From an uncultured Lachnospiraceae bacterium (lineage in GTDB: Bacteria; Bacillota; Clostridia; Lachnospirales; Lachnospiraceae): 47,445 nucleotides of DNA. The stretch is from NCBI GenBank assembly GCA_947165275.1, contig CAMUZQ010000013.1:1-47445 (forward strand), read 5' to 3'. Below the pieces are notes generated by a model. It had not been told where the DNA came from. It did not search any database and saw only the letters and a list, made by a program, of their open reading frames with translations. Positions 1 to 8,354 of this stretch are shown here, piece after piece. Every line of letters begins with the position of its first letter. The stretch's first letter is position 1. Made by a program: the position numbers and the translations under genes.

Positions 1-836
1 TGGGCAGGTGTGATCTTCACTACGCCGGTACCGAACTCCATATCCACATAATCATCCGCCACTACAGGCATTTCACGGTTCATTATGGGAAGCAGGACCT
101 TCTTTCCTATCAGTCCCGTATATCTCTCATCCGCCGGATTTACGGCAACAGCGGTATCACCGAGCATAGTCTCGGGACGTGTTGTAGCGAAGGTGAGATA
201 ATCATCCGTGCCTTTTATCGGATATTTTATATGCCAGAGATGGCTGGCCTGATTCTGATACTCAACCTCTGCATCGGATATTGTCGTCTGACATACCGGG
301 CACCAGTTTATCATCTTATGCCCCTTATATATCAGTCCCTTGTCGTATAATCTGACGAAGACCTCATTGACCGCCCTGTTACAGCCTTCATCCATCGTGA
401 ATCTCTCCCTGTCCCAGTCACAGGATGAGCCCAGCTTTCTTAACTGGCTTGTGATCCTTCCGCCGTATTCCTTCTTCCATTCCCAGCATTTTTCGAGAAA
501 CTTCTCACGGCCGAGATCCTCCTTGGTGATGCCCTGCTCTTTAAGAGTATTGATTATACGGACCTCGGTAGCTATGCTCGCATGATCCGTTCCCGGCTGC
601 CAGAGCGCATTATATCCCTGCATTCTCTTGAACCTGGTAAGGATATCCTGCATCGTATTATCAAGGGCATGTCCCATATGAAGCTGTCCCGTGATATTGG
701 GCGGGGGCATCACTATGGTAAAAGGTTTCTTCGACCTGTCTGCCTCGGCGTGGAAATATTTTTTATCTACCCATTTCTGATAGAGGCTTTCCTCTATACC
801 CTTGGGATCGTAGGTTTTCGCAAGTTCTCTGCTCAT
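1..836 (-). CDS. valS: Valine--tRNA ligase, N-terminal part (runs off the window)
   Basis: This cytoplasmic class I aminoacyl-tRNA synthetase charges tRNA-Val with valine. About 278 N-terminal residues are present; the rest lies beyond base 1. The translation begins [20 protein letters not shown] and contains the class I HIGH motif as [13 protein letters not shown] (about residues 43-55), followed by the typical [13 protein letters not shown] segment. The editing-domain region then begins ([17 protein letters not shown]). The ATG at 834-836 is preceded by GGGAGAA at a suitable distance and by a consensus promoter. Many Firmicutes control valS with a T-box leader, but here the predicted 5' leader is only about 30 bases, so no T-box fits. 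Identity is certain from the motifs; the missing C-terminus cannot be judged. Confidence 0.96.
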   Translation of the reverse strand, partial: MSRELAKTYDPKGIEESLYQKWVDKKYFHAEADRSKKPFTIVMPPPNITGQLHMGHALDNTMQDILTRFKRMQGYNALWQPGTDHASIATEVRIINTLKEQGITKEDLGREKFLEKCWEWKKEYGGRITSQLRKLGSSCDWDRERFTMDEGCNRAVNEVFVRLYDKGLIYKGHKMINWCPVCQTTISDAEVEYQNQASHLWHIKYPIKGTDDYLTFATTRPETMLGDTAVAVNPADERYTGLIGKKVLLPIMNREMPVVADDYVDMEFGTGVVKITPA

Positions 837-875
837 GTTTACACACTTCTCCCATTTTTTTACATAATTGGCTAA

Positions 876-904
876 ATTATAAAATTATGTTGACTGCTAG
901 TCAA
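876..904 (-). promoter_or_regulatory. Sigma-A type promoter of valS
   Basis: On the minus strand TTGACT (899-904) is followed by a 17-base spacer and TATAAT (876-881), close to the housekeeping consensus. Transcription would start near 869, giving a leader of about 33 bases before the valS ATG at 836. Confidence 0.75.
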
Positions 905-920
905 GAGAACAACCGGCAAT

Positions 921-1376
921 TTAGAAAAAAACCTTATCAGACAGCATCCACACGGCCAGATTGGCCCCCGAATGCATCAGACACGGAACGCATATCCTGT
1001 GATCGCGGTAATAAAAAAAGCAAAAGATCATTCCCATGATAAAAGCATATATTCCCTGTATCATATTCATATGATATGCTCCGAAGATCAGCGACGAGAT
1101 AACCGCTGCTGAGACAAAGCCTGTTTGGGAATATATCCTGTTATACAAAAAGAACCTGAATATGAGCTCCTCCAGTACCGGCGCCGCTATACAGAAGATC
1201 AGTACCCCTGAGATTATGTCAACCGCAAAGGTCTGTTCTGCAAAATGCTCCTTATAATATGGAAAAATATTGACAAGCGGGCTGTTTAATATGACAAGAT
1301 TAAAGAAAAGACCGCTGACAGCGCCTGCTGCAGAATATCCCGCCAGTCTGGCAGCCTCCGAAAAAATTTTTTTCAT
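921..1376 (-). CDS. CPBP-family intramembrane glutamic endopeptidase
   Basis: This 151-residue polytopic membrane protein belongs to the CPBP (CAAX protease / Rce1-like, formerly Abi) family. The three family motifs are visible: EELIFRFF (the EExxxR motif, about residue 68), GAYHMN (FxxxH-type, about residue 100) and HSGANLAVW (HxxxN, about residue 136). The glutamates and histidines form the proposed active site. Hydrophobic segments occupy most of the chain, with a short basic N-terminus. Family members process prenylated proteins in eukaryotes; in bacteria they include bacteriocin self-immunity and peptide-processing proteins, and the substrate here is unknown. The gene stands alone between valS and the tRNA gene. 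A weak promoter (TTGTCT, 18 bases, TATTAT) may lie upstream. Confidence 0.88.
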   Translation of the reverse strand: MKKIFSEAARLAGYSAAGAVSGLFFNLVILNSPLVNIFPYYKEHFAEQTFAVDIISGVLIFCIAAPVLEELIFRFFLYNRIYSQTGFVSAAVISSLIFGAYHMNMIQGIYAFIMGMIFCFFYYRDHRICVPCLMHSGANLAVWMLSDKVFF

Positions 1377-1435
1377 TCATTCCTTTTCCATAAATTGAAC
1401 ACGGATTGAACACATTTTACCTTTATAATAAGGTC

Positions 1436-1524
1436 ATAGTTTAAGGAAAGACAATTCCAAAAACTATTTCTCCCCCAATTAACTCTCCAGGAAGCGGTCT
1501 CCCCAAGACCGCTTCCACTTTTTT
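1436..1524 (+). ncRNA. Candidate plus-strand small RNA with C-rich single-stranded regions
   Basis: The about 90-base plus-strand stretch lies between divergent gene ends and has no reading frame. A TATAAT sequence at 1424-1429 could serve as a -10 box, and a strong intrinsic terminator ends the unit at 1524. The region between is AT-rich but contains C-runs (TCTCCCCC, CTCTCC) that would be unpaired. Such C-rich regions are used by several Gram-positive small RNAs to pair with Shine-Dalgarno sequences. There is no good -35 box at the normal distance, so the promoter is weakly supported and the assignment is an inference. Confidence 0.35.
1490..1524 (+). terminator. Intrinsic terminator (plus strand)
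   Basis: A perfect 10-bp stem, GGAAGCGGTC (1490-1499) with GACCGCTTCC (1507-1516), is extended by a T-A pair. After two bases comes a run of six T (1519-1524). On the minus strand the hairpin is not followed by a U-run, so it does not serve the tRNA gene well. No annotated plus-strand gene precedes it. Confidence 0.65.
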
Positions 1525-1559
1525 CATCTTAAACTTTCAATCTTTCAGGCAAAAGAAAA

Positions 1560-1643
1560 TGCAGGAGATGGGACTTGAACCCACACGGCCTTGCGGTCAC
1601 AGGCACCTGAAGCCTGCGCGTCTGCCAATTCCGCCACTCCTGC
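1560..1643 (-). tRNA. tRNA-Leu, anticodon CAG
   Basis: The minus-strand sequence folds as a class II tRNA of 84 bases. The acceptor stem is GCAGGAG with CTCCTGC. The anticodon stem-loop is CAGGC-TTCAGGT-GCCTG with anticodon CAG (reads CUG). A variable arm follows (around GACCGCAAGGCC) and then the T-arm with GGTTCAAGTCC. The discriminator base is A at 1560. The 3' CCA is not encoded (the next bases are TTTT), so it must be added by CCA-adding enzyme. Confidence 0.95.
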
Positions 1644-1674
1644 ATTTGTGCACCAGTAACTGATGCACTTATGG

Positions 1675-1683
1675 ATTATATCA
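1675..1683 (-). promoter_or_regulatory. Extended -10 promoter of tRNA-Leu
   Basis: On the minus strand the sequence TGATATAAT gives TATAAT (1675-1680) with an upstream TGn extension. No clear -35 box is seen. The predicted start near 1668 leaves a 5' leader of about 25 bases before the tRNA. Confidence 0.5.
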
Positions 1684-1735
1684 CATTTTCTGTTATCGCA
1701 CTACACGAAATTTTTAATAAATATGATCCGCCTTA

Positions 1736-2089
1736 TCAGATCTTTGATTTTGCAAGTTCCGCAAGATCCTTGAATCCTTCAGCGTCATTTACAGCGATCT
1801 CGGCGAGCATCTTGCGGTTGATATCAACACCTGCAACCTTCAGCCCGTGCATAAGTCTGCTGTAAGTGGTGCCATTAAGCCTTGCTGCCGCATTGATACG
1901 AGCGATCCAAAGCTTCCTGAAATCTCTCTTTCTCTGCTTCCTTCCGGTGAATGCAGAAGTAAGCGCACGCATCACAGACTGCTTTGCCACTCTGTACTGC
2001 TTTGATCTTGCTCCCCTGTATCCCTTGGCAAGCTTAAGTACTCTGTTATGTTTTCTTTTAGCGGTCATTCCGCCCTTTATCCTGGCCAT
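1736..2089 (-). CDS. rplT: 50S ribosomal protein L20
   Basis: The 117-residue protein starts [20 protein letters not shown] and is rich in Arg and Lys, as is typical for L20 (usual length 117-119). It binds 23S rRNA early in assembly of the large subunit. It is the third gene of the infC-rpmI-rplT operon, 43 bases after rpmI. In many bacteria L20 also represses this operon by binding its own mRNA leader. The window has a leader upstream of infC that could be the target, but the L20-binding fold was not identified. Confidence 0.97.
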   Translation of the reverse strand: MARIKGGMTAKRKHNRVLKLAKGYRGARSKQYRVAKQSVMRALTSAFTGRKQRKRDFRKLWIARINAAARLNGTTYSRLMHGLKVAGVDINRKMLAEIAVNDAEGFKDLAELAKSKI

Positions 2090-2132
2090 ATCTACTCCCT
2101 TCTCTATAAACGCCTTATGATCACGCTTTTGA

Positions 2133-2330
2133 TCAGATATAAGGTAATATCTTCTTCATGTTCTTCTCATTTGAAGCATCAACCAATGCTGACTTTCTAA
2201 GGTTCCTGATAGTTTTCGGAGCCTTCTTTGTGAGAATATGGCGCTTATATGCCTTGTTCCTCTTAAGCTTCCCGCTTCCGGTGAGCTTGAAGCGTTTTGC
2301 TGCCGATCTGTTTGTTTTCATCTTTGGCAT
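2133..2330 (-). CDS. rpmI: 50S ribosomal protein L35
   Basis: The 65-residue basic protein [20 protein letters not shown] has the standard length and the standard N-terminus of L35, a large-subunit ribosomal protein. It lies 13 bases downstream of infC and 43 bases upstream of rplT, in the conserved operon order. A GGAGGAAAG-type ribosome binding site precedes the ATG. Confidence 0.97.
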   Translation of the reverse strand: MPKMKTNRSAAKRFKLTGSGKLKRNKAYKRHILTKKAPKTIRNLRKSALVDASNEKNMKKILPYI

Positions 2331-2343
2331 TTTTCTTTCCTCC

Positions 2344-2853
2344 TTATTTTTTCTCTGCCAGGGTGATCGTCATGGTCCGGCCCTCGATCTTCGGTGCCTT
2401 GTCCACGACTGCCACATCGCTCAAAGCTTCGGCAAAATCATCCAGAATATACCTGCTGTCATTCATACGAGCCATCTCCCTGCCCCGAAATCTCAGGGTG
2501 ACCTTCACGCGGTTTCCCTTGGCGAGGAACTTTCGCGCTGCGCTCATCTTTGTGTTGAGATCATTCCTGTCTATATTCGGAGTCATCCTTATCTCCTTGA
2601 TCTCAACTATCTTCTGTTTTTTTCTTGCGTCCTTTTCCTTGCGGATCTGCTCGTATTTAAACTTGCCGTAATCAACGATCTTGCAAACCGGAGGATTTGC
2701 ATTCGGAGCTATCTTTACCAGGTCAAGTTCCGCTTCCTCTGCAGCCTTAAGAGCTTCCGATACAGACATAACCCCAAGCTGCTCTCCATCAGCTCCAATG
2801 ACACGCACTTCTCTGTCACGTATCTGCTCATTAATAAAATAATCGTTGTTAAT
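2344..2853 (-). CDS. infC: Translation initiation factor IF-3 (ATT start codon)
   Basis: IF-3 binds the 30S subunit, checks start-codon pairing and blocks early subunit joining. The protein of about 169 residues shows the IF3 N-terminal domain ([15 protein letters not shown], then [16 protein letters not shown]) and the C-terminal domain (KTKM-type region [29 protein letters not shown]). An ATG further upstream at 2898 lies inside a terminator hairpin and encodes non-conserved residues. A perfect AGGAGG (2861-2866) sits 7 bases before an in-frame ATT at 2851-2853, giving NNDYFINEQ, which matches the family N-terminus. A non-canonical ATT start in infC is known from enterobacteria, where it allows IF-3 to repress its own translation. 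The start is inferred from spacing. Confidence 0.93.
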   Translation of the reverse strand: MNNDYFINEQIRDREVRVIGADGEQLGVMSVSEALKAAEEAELDLVKIAPNANPPVCKIVDYGKFKYEQIRKEKDARKKQKIVEIKEIRMTPNIDRNDLNTKMSAARKFLAKGNRVKVTLRFRGREMARMNDSRYILDDFAEALSDVAVVDKAPKIEGRTMTITLAEKK

Positions 2854-2876
2854 AGTAATACCTCCTGTTACATAAG

Positions 2877-2903
2877 AAAAAAGACTGCGCAAAAACACAG
2901 TCC
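2877..2903 (-). terminator. Attenuator hairpin in the infC leader
   Basis: On the minus strand GACTGTG and CGCAGTC (2883-2889 and 2896-2902, one G-U pair) form a 7-bp stem with a U-rich loop and are followed at once by TTTTTT (2877-2882). It lies between the promoter at 2991-3019 and the AGGAGG of infC, so it can end transcription before the operon unless it is prevented from folding. This is the arrangement of the ribosomal protein autoregulatory leaders of Firmicutes infC operons. Confidence 0.7.
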
Positions 2904-2990
2904 TTCACTAAGTCCATGATAAAATGAACGCCTGACAGCTGGTAAAAACCGCCTCAGGGTGAGAGCTGCGCTCTGCTTGATAACTAAGAT

Positions 2991-3019
2991 AAAATACTAC
3001 GTAAACACAGCTTTGTCAA
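2991..3019 (-). promoter_or_regulatory. Promoter of the infC-rpmI-rplT operon
   Basis: TTGACA (3014-3019) is separated by 17 bases from TATTTT (2991-2996) on the minus strand. The -35 box overlaps the last codons of the upstream GGDEF/EAL gene. The leader from about 2984 to 2854 is some 130 bases long and contains the attenuator. Confidence 0.75.
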
Positions 3020-4932
3020 TACTTGTTCACGGATTTTTTCATAAGAGCAACGAAATCCCTGGCCGGAAGCGTCCTGGAATAAAAATATCCCTGAAGATAA
3101 TCACATCCCATTACCGAAAGACGTCTCGCCATATCCTTTGTCTCAACACCTACAAGGACTATCTTAAGCTTCTGATTCCTGAACATCTCTATCACATCCG
3201 GCAGAAGCATCGAATCCTTCTCGAAATATGAAATAACAAGTGTTCTGTCTATCTTCACCATGCTTATGGGCAGCTTCATGATATTCTCAAGACTCGAATA
3301 TCCGCTTCCGTATCCGTTCAGAGCAAACTCGGCTCCCACCGCTGCGAGCTTTTTCATATTACTCTCGGCTATTCCGTCCTTATCCGTATCTATGACCTCG
3401 GCTATATCAAAGCTGATCTTCTCCATCGAGACGCCGTTTTTATCTGATATCCCTATGAATTCCTCAGCCATGCCCTCCTGCATCAGCTGCATGACGGACA
3501 GATTTACGCTTATCCTGCCCACTCCGTACATATCAGGCTCCTGTTCCTTGATGAACTCACAGGTCTTTTCGAATATATGCCTTCCAAGCGAGATGATGCT
3601 CCCGTTCTTCTCCGCTTCGGCTATGAATTCCCTCGGAGGGATAAAACCGACATTCCTGTCGAATATCCTGGCAAGCACCTCGACACGCTCCATCTTCTCT
3701 GTGATCGGTGAGAAGATCGGCATGAAATATATCTGGACGCTCTTCTTCTCGATGGATTTTTCAAGGGCGATCTCTATGTCATTTCTCCTCTTGCTGCTTG
3801 TTATGAGCTCCTCGTCTACTATGATATTGCCCTTAAGTCCGGAATCAACACTTTTAAGAGCATAATCAAGGATGCTCTGGGTACGTTTGATGTTATTATC
3901 AAGCATTTCATAGGGAAGCACTATAAACACGACCGAAAAACGGATATGCTCACCGTCGATCACAAAGCCCGAATCGAGACGCTTCCTGCCGGACTCCATT
4001 GATTTATTCACATCATATTTTACCGGAGTGAGAACTATGTATGTATCCTCACTGTATCTGAATATATGCTCATCGGAGTAACTCTTCCTTACATATTCTA
4101 TGGCCTGCTTCAGCGCCCTGCAGGCCTTGTCCTCACCGAATACCGTCTTGACCGATCTGTAATTATCCAGACATATCACCATAAAGGTGTACTCGCTTCC
4201 GCTGCCTGTCAGCTCCTTAAGATATTCGGCATAGCCGTCCCGGTTGAAAAGTCCGGTTTCCTTATCCACATAAAGATCCGGGTTCTGCAATGAAAGATAC
4301 ATTATACACATTGCATAGGCCGAAAAGGCGTTGGTGAGCAGCACCCACGGGAAAAAGAAAGCCTGAAGTACCGCTCCCACGGCCAGCAGGACCATAAGTA
4401 TCACTATACTGTACAAATGCATTTTGGAGATATGCGATCTGTAAACCACCACATAGACTATGGCAAGGATCAGATAAAAGGTATTCAGTATATAATTTGT
4501 AAGAAATGTGGGACCATGCATATACCCCTTTACACTGTCGAAGTAATACAGGGCTCCCGTATACGGAGTTGCGATAGCCATTATGACCATGATCAGATAC
4601 GGCACGCAATATACGCCGAAAAGAGGCGTCTTTACGACATCAAGCTGATCCGTGATCGAAAGGATATAAATAAAAAGCAAAAGCACATCCGTAGCCAATG
4701 CCAGAAAATATATCACATTTACGACATGTATGAGCTCCAGAGGAATAGCCTTCCAGTAGGTATCCAAAAGTCCGGAAACCATATCCATTGCCGTGCATAT
4801 GCAGCCTGCACCCATGGCAAGTATGAAGTACCTGTTCTTCTTGGTCGGCAGATGCCTTTTGGCAAAATAGAACACAAGAAGCAGTACCTCAAATGCCAGC
4901 GCTGATAGCTCGAAATCAAAATTCCACTTCAT
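3016..4932 (-). CDS. Membrane protein with degenerate GGDEF and EAL domains
   Basis: The 638-residue protein has about seven membrane segments (residues 1-215), then a GGDEF-like domain starting at DKETGLFNRDGYAEYL and an EAL-like domain from about residue 385. Both catalytic sites look broken. The GGDEF signature reads SEDTY (RYSEDTYIVL). In the EAL domain the EAL glutamate remains (EVLAR), but the metal-binding DDFG is replaced by NGYG and EGVET by VGVET; GCDYLQGYFYSRTLP and KIDRTLV are preserved. Family knowledge suggests such proteins bind rather than make or cleave cyclic di-GMP, or act as signal partners. It is the last gene before the infC promoter; a SEC-C gene ends 24 bases upstream of it. 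The ATG lacks a clear Shine-Dalgarno sequence. Confidence 0.87.
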   Translation of the reverse strand: MKWNFDFELSALAFEVLLLVFYFAKRHLPTKKNRYFILAMGAGCICTAMDMVSGLLDTYWKAIPLELIHVVNVIYFLALATDVLLLFIYILSITDQLDVVKTPLFGVYCVPYLIMVIMAIATPYTGALYYFDSVKGYMHGPTFLTNYILNTFYLILAIVYVVVYRSHISKMHLYSIVILMVLLAVGAVLQAFFFPWVLLTNAFSAYAMCIMYLSLQNPDLYVDKETGLFNRDGYAEYLKELTGSGSEYTFMVICLDNYRSVKTVFGEDKACRALKQAIEYVRKSYSDEHIFRYSEDTYIVLTPVKYDVNKSMESGRKRLDSGFVIDGEHIRFSVVFIVLPYEMLDNNIKRTQSILDYALKSVDSGLKGNIIVDEELITSSKRRNDIEIALEKSIEKKSVQIYFMPIFSPITEKMERVEVLARIFDRNVGFIPPREFIAEAEKNGSIISLGRHIFEKTCEFIKEQEPDMYGVGRISVNLSVMQLMQEGMAEEFIGISDKNGVSMEKISFDIAEVIDTDKDGIAESNMKKLAAVGAEFALNGYGSGYSSLENIMKLPISMVKIDRTLVISYFEKDSMLLPDVIEMFRNQKLKIVLVGVETKDMARRLSVMGCDYLQGYFYSRTLPARDFVALMKKSVNKY

Positions 4933-4955
4933 ACTTCAGATTAAAAGTTGAAATA

Positions 4956-5462
4956 TCAAACCTGACCGTGACAGTTCTTATACTTCTTTCCGCTTCCGCA
5001 GGGACAGGGCTCATTCCGTCCGATCTTCCTTCCCTCACGGACAAAGGTATGGCTCTTCTTCTGATCCTTTATGAGCCTCTCCTGCTCCTCCTTTGAATAT
5101 ATATCATTCCATTCGGAAAGGCCGTAAAGCCAGTCGGCCTTAGCATCCACCATGTTGCGGAAAAGCTTTTCCTTATCAAATCCCAGGGAAACCTCAGTCT
5201 CCTCCGTCATCTCTTCAAGATCATTTGCAACCTTCAGCGAATCGTTTATTCCGTCGAGGAAGCCTGTCATATACATTATTGAAATGCCGTATTTCTCTGC
5301 AAGCTCGGACACGGTGCCTCTCACCTCTGTATCCGGATCCTTCAGAAGCTCCGCATATATAGCCTTCTCCTTAAGAAAATAATCCTGCCAGAGTCTCTGC
5401 AGGTCACCCTTATTAGCTGTAGCGCTGTACGCCATGTCGCGCCAGTCATTTATTAAACTCAT
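4956..5462 (-). CDS. SEC-C motif protein of unknown function
   Basis: The 168-residue acidic soluble protein ends with a SEC-C zinc-binding motif, [19 protein letters not shown] (about residues 148-166), as found at the C-terminus of SecA and in many small proteins. The remaining part is helical and unrecognised; it opens [20 protein letters not shown]. In SecA the motif binds zinc and contacts SecB or the ribosome; for free-standing members no single role is established. A GGAGGAATAT sequence supports the ATG. It precedes the GGDEF/EAL gene with a 23-base gap, so the two may be cotranscribed. Confidence 0.8.
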   Translation of the reverse strand: MSLINDWRDMAYSATANKGDLQRLWQDYFLKEKAIYAELLKDPDTEVRGTVSELAEKYGISIMYMTGFLDGINDSLKVANDLEEMTEETEVSLGFDKEKLFRNMVDAKADWLYGLSEWNDIYSKEEQERLIKDQKKSHTFVREGRKIGRNEPCPCGSGKKYKNCHGQV

Positions 5463-5595
5463 ATATTCCTCCTGTTTACCTTATTTCCGCCCGCCGAAGG
5501 CGTGGCATAATGGGATGCACCCATGCCAGTGCTCATATCCCCTGTGTTGCCGATACGACAGTCATATTGTAATAATAACTCAAATCAGTCCGGAA

Positions 5596-7374
5596 TTAAA
5601 GCTGTGATATTTTTTCTCCGCTTCTGGCGATACCGGTTATGTCCGGATCGGCTGTCATCGAATAGTTTGTATGATAGATAACATATCCCGGAACTGCCCT
5701 CGCAGGCTTTTTTACATTTTTTATAAGTGTGTAATCAATATCGACCTTACCCTGCTCCCGTCCTGTGCTGTAGTAGGCAGCCAGCCTGCCCGCCTCATTG
5801 AAGGAGGAATCCGGCACAGACATGGGATCCTCTCTTCCCACCACAAGCAGCACATGTGATCCCGGATAGGTCTTCGAATGAAACCACCAGTCATTTCCAT
5901 GTCCCATCCCGAAGGTCAGCTCATCATTCTGGATATTATTCTTACCCACATATACGTCATAGCCGTCCGAGGTGATATAATGCACAGGCTCGCTCTTTTT
6001 CGCCGCCTTGCGGTTCTTCGTATTCACGGGATTCTTTTTTATATACCCCGTTCTCTTTAATTCCTCCGAGATAAGGAGCAGATCCTCTTCAGACTCCGCT
6101 GTCTCAAAGGATGCCTCTATGCTCTTCAGATGGGCAAGCTGTATCCGGCTTTCCTCAGCCTGCTCCATGGCGGCCTTTCTCGTCCTTTTAAGCTTCTCGA
6201 ATCTTGAAAAGTATTTATTTGCATTTTCATGAACGGTAAGCATGGGATCGAGGGGAACCCTTATATCCTTTCCGTCATAAAAGTTCACTGTATCGAAATG
6301 ATCCGAGCCGTCCTTTACATCATACCCATAGGTATTTATCAGCTCCGCATATATCCTGTACCTGTCCATCTTATCGGTATCCTTTATCTGGCCCAGCTGG
6401 ATATCATATTTTTTTGCGGTACGCTCTATCGCATTTGATACGATCCTCCTCAGATCCGAGGATCTCTGCCTCAAATGGTTATATGCGCTTCTTTCAGAAT
6501 AAAAACGCTCTATTACCTCTGATACGGAATCATACCCCCTCCTTTCAAGGTCTGAATACATGGTAAGGGGTATAGGCGCGAATTCTCTGGGAGCACCGTT
6601 TTCATAGACTATCTCGGGAGCAAAACGGCCGTGTTTCATATCATCTGTAAGCCTGATGAAATTATCGTAAAGCTTTTTCAGATCGGACTCCGTGACTGAG
6701 GAGGCGCTGTCATTGCCGTCTATCCCGGATCTGAAGCAGAGCTCGGAGGCCGTTACCGGCGAAAAGCCTGTATATGTCCCGTACAGCGCCTTGATCACAT
6801 TCACGGGTCTTCCGAGGATGTGGTTCCTGAAAAAATCAAAATCCCTTTCGGTAAAAGGATCTGCCTTGTCCTGGGTTTCCGGGATGAAATACCTTTCTCC
6901 GGGAAGTACCGTCCTCACCGAGCTCATGGAGGGAGGCACACGCTTAATGGAATCAATGATCGTATCGTCCTCATTCGCAAATATGATATTACTGTATTTT
7001 CCCATGAGCTCGACGATAAGCTTTTTCCGGACAAGATCACCGAGCTCATTCCTGTGCTCAGCGTGGATTACGATGATACGCTCCAGTGACGGCTGCTCTA
7101 CAGAGAGGATCCTGCCTCCCTGCAGATGCTTTCGCAAAAGCATCGTAAAAGCAGGCGCCTGCACAGGCGCTGTAAGGCTTCTGTCCGTCAGGCAGATAAA
7201 GGGCATTGAAGCGCTTGCGGAAATAAGAAGGCGCTTCATCCCGTGCTCCCTTGTCTTTACGGTGACAAGAAGCTCCCCCTGCTCCGGCTCCGATATTTTA
7301 GATATATATCCTTCTGCAAGAAGCTGTCGCAGCTCACAGGCTGCGGCACATACAGTAACTCCGTCAAATGCCAT
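5596..7374 (-). CDS. rqcH: NFACT-family ribosome quality control factor RqcH (Rqc2 homologue)
   Basis: The 592-residue protein has the full NFACT layout. An N-terminal NFACT-N domain starts MAFDGVTVCAAACELRQLL and includes LIVELMGKYSNIIF near residue 125. A helix-hairpin-helix part (about 180-280) and a coiled coil (about 280-430) follow. The C-terminal NFACT-R domain carries GNDWWFHSKTYPGSHVLL (about residues 494-511). RqcH binds the 50S subunit with a stalled peptidyl-tRNA and recruits tRNA-Ala to add a C-terminal alanine tail for proteolysis. Older annotations call this family fibronectin-binding protein FbpA. The gene starts 11 bases after the ABC permease gene ends, so it may be cotranscribed with the importer. 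Confidence 0.93.
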   Translation of the reverse strand: MAFDGVTVCAAACELRQLLAEGYISKISEPEQGELLVTVKTREHGMKRLLISASASMPFICLTDRSLTAPVQAPAFTMLLRKHLQGGRILSVEQPSLERIIVIHAEHRNELGDLVRKKLIVELMGKYSNIIFANEDDTIIDSIKRVPPSMSSVRTVLPGERYFIPETQDKADPFTERDFDFFRNHILGRPVNVIKALYGTYTGFSPVTASELCFRSGIDGNDSASSVTESDLKKLYDNFIRLTDDMKHGRFAPEIVYENGAPREFAPIPLTMYSDLERRGYDSVSEVIERFYSERSAYNHLRQRSSDLRRIVSNAIERTAKKYDIQLGQIKDTDKMDRYRIYAELINTYGYDVKDGSDHFDTVNFYDGKDIRVPLDPMLTVHENANKYFSRFEKLKRTRKAAMEQAEESRIQLAHLKSIEASFETAESEEDLLLISEELKRTGYIKKNPVNTKNRKAAKKSEPVHYITSDGYDVYVGKNNIQNDELTFGMGHGNDWWFHSKTYPGSHVLLVVGREDPMSVPDSSFNEAGRLAAYYSTGREQGKVDIDYTLIKNVKKPARAVPGYVIYHTNYSMTADPDITGIARSGEKISQL

Positions 7375-7385
7375 TATGTACCAGC

Positions 7386-8354
7386 CTATCTTTTTGACTT
7401 ATCGTATGCTTCACCTAAAGCCCTGGGGGCCTGTGAATTCCCCGCAAGGAATATCAGAAGGACCAGGGTGAGCACATAGGGAAGGATCATGACAAGGTCG
7501 GAATATGCACTTGGCAGTCCGAGCGCCTGAACGATCTGGTAACCCGCCGACCTTGCAAATCCGAAAATAAGGCAGGCCGCCAGGGTCGGCATTATCTTCC
7601 ACCCTCCGAAGATGAGCGCCGCTATTGCCAGATATCCGAATCCCATATAAACAGAGCTCGAGAACTTGGCCGTTATCGAATAAGTAAAGCATATGCCCGC
7701 AAGACCGGACAGAGCCCCCGACATCATGACAGCGAAATAGCGTATCCTGATAACGTCGATACCGGCCGCATCGACTGCCGCGGGATTATCTCCAGCCGCG
7801 CGAAGATGGAGTCCGAAGGATGTCTTATAAAGAATATACCAGGTTATGACCGCAAGGATCACGATTATGATCTCAAACATGTATATATTGGTAAAGAAAG
7901 CGCCAAGGACAGGGATCTCCGAAAGCCCCGGTATGCTGAATCTGTCCATTATCCCCAGCATAAATCCGTCGGAGGCCTCCCCGAATACGTTCTTATTGAT
8001 GACCTTGGTAAAAAATGCAGTCAGTGCCATTGCAAGGATATTTATCACAATACCGCTTATCACCATATCCGCCTTGAAATAATTACACAATAACGCGTGA
8101 AGAAGGGAAAAAAGCATCCCTCCCAGCATAGCGGAGATAAGGGCCAGATATACCGGCACAGGTGAATCAGCTCCGAAATACCCGGCAAGGGAGACGGCCA
8201 CGACTGATCCGGTAAAAGCGCCAAAGCCCTGCAGTCCTTCAAGGGCAAGATTGGTCACACCGCTCCTCTCCGAATAGATCCCTCCTACAGCCATGATAAA
8301 GAGAGGAAGGGCAAATATCATTCCATTGGATATTATATTATTTATAATGTTCAT
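7386..8354 (-). CDS. ABC importer permease, nucleoside (BMP) type, second subunit
   Basis: The 322-residue membrane protein has 8-10 hydrophobic segments and the features of the BPD_transp_2 family, such as GLEGLQGFGAFTG-like and AVDAAGIDVIRIRYFAVMMSGALSGLAG segments (NLALEGLQ near residue 35). It corresponds to the second permease (YufQ/NupQ type) of guanosine or general nucleoside importers, which take up nucleosides for purine and pyrimidine salvage. The ATG overlaps the end of the other permease gene by 4 bases, showing translational coupling. Substrate is inferred from the adjacent BMP-family binding protein and is not proven. Confidence 0.9.
   Translation of the reverse strand: MNIINNIISNGMIFALPLFIMAVGGIYSERSGVTNLALEGLQGFGAFTGSVVAVSLAGYFGADSPVPVYLALISAMLGGMLFSLLHALLCNYFKADMVISGIVINILAMALTAFFTKVINKNVFGEASDGFMLGIMDRFSIPGLSEIPVLGAFFTNIYMFEIIIVILAVITWYILYKTSFGLHLRAAGDNPAAVDAAGIDVIRIRYFAVMMSGALSGLAGICFTYSITAKFSSSVYMGFGYLAIAALIFGGWKIMPTLAACLIFGFARSAGYQIVQALGLPSAYSDLVMILPYVLTLVLLIFLAGNSQAPRALGEAYDKSKR

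Noticed and set aside
837-920. T-box leader of valS
   Set aside because: A promoter with near-consensus boxes leaves only about 33 bases of leader and no specifier or antiterminator sequence.
2158-2919. 253-codon plus-strand frame opposite infC and rpmI
   Set aside because: It is antisense to highly conserved translation genes, with no ribosome binding site or promoter.
6692-7471. 259-codon plus-strand frame opposite rqcH
   Set aside because: No ribosome binding site, Ser-rich shadow composition, and it is opposite a clear NFACT domain.
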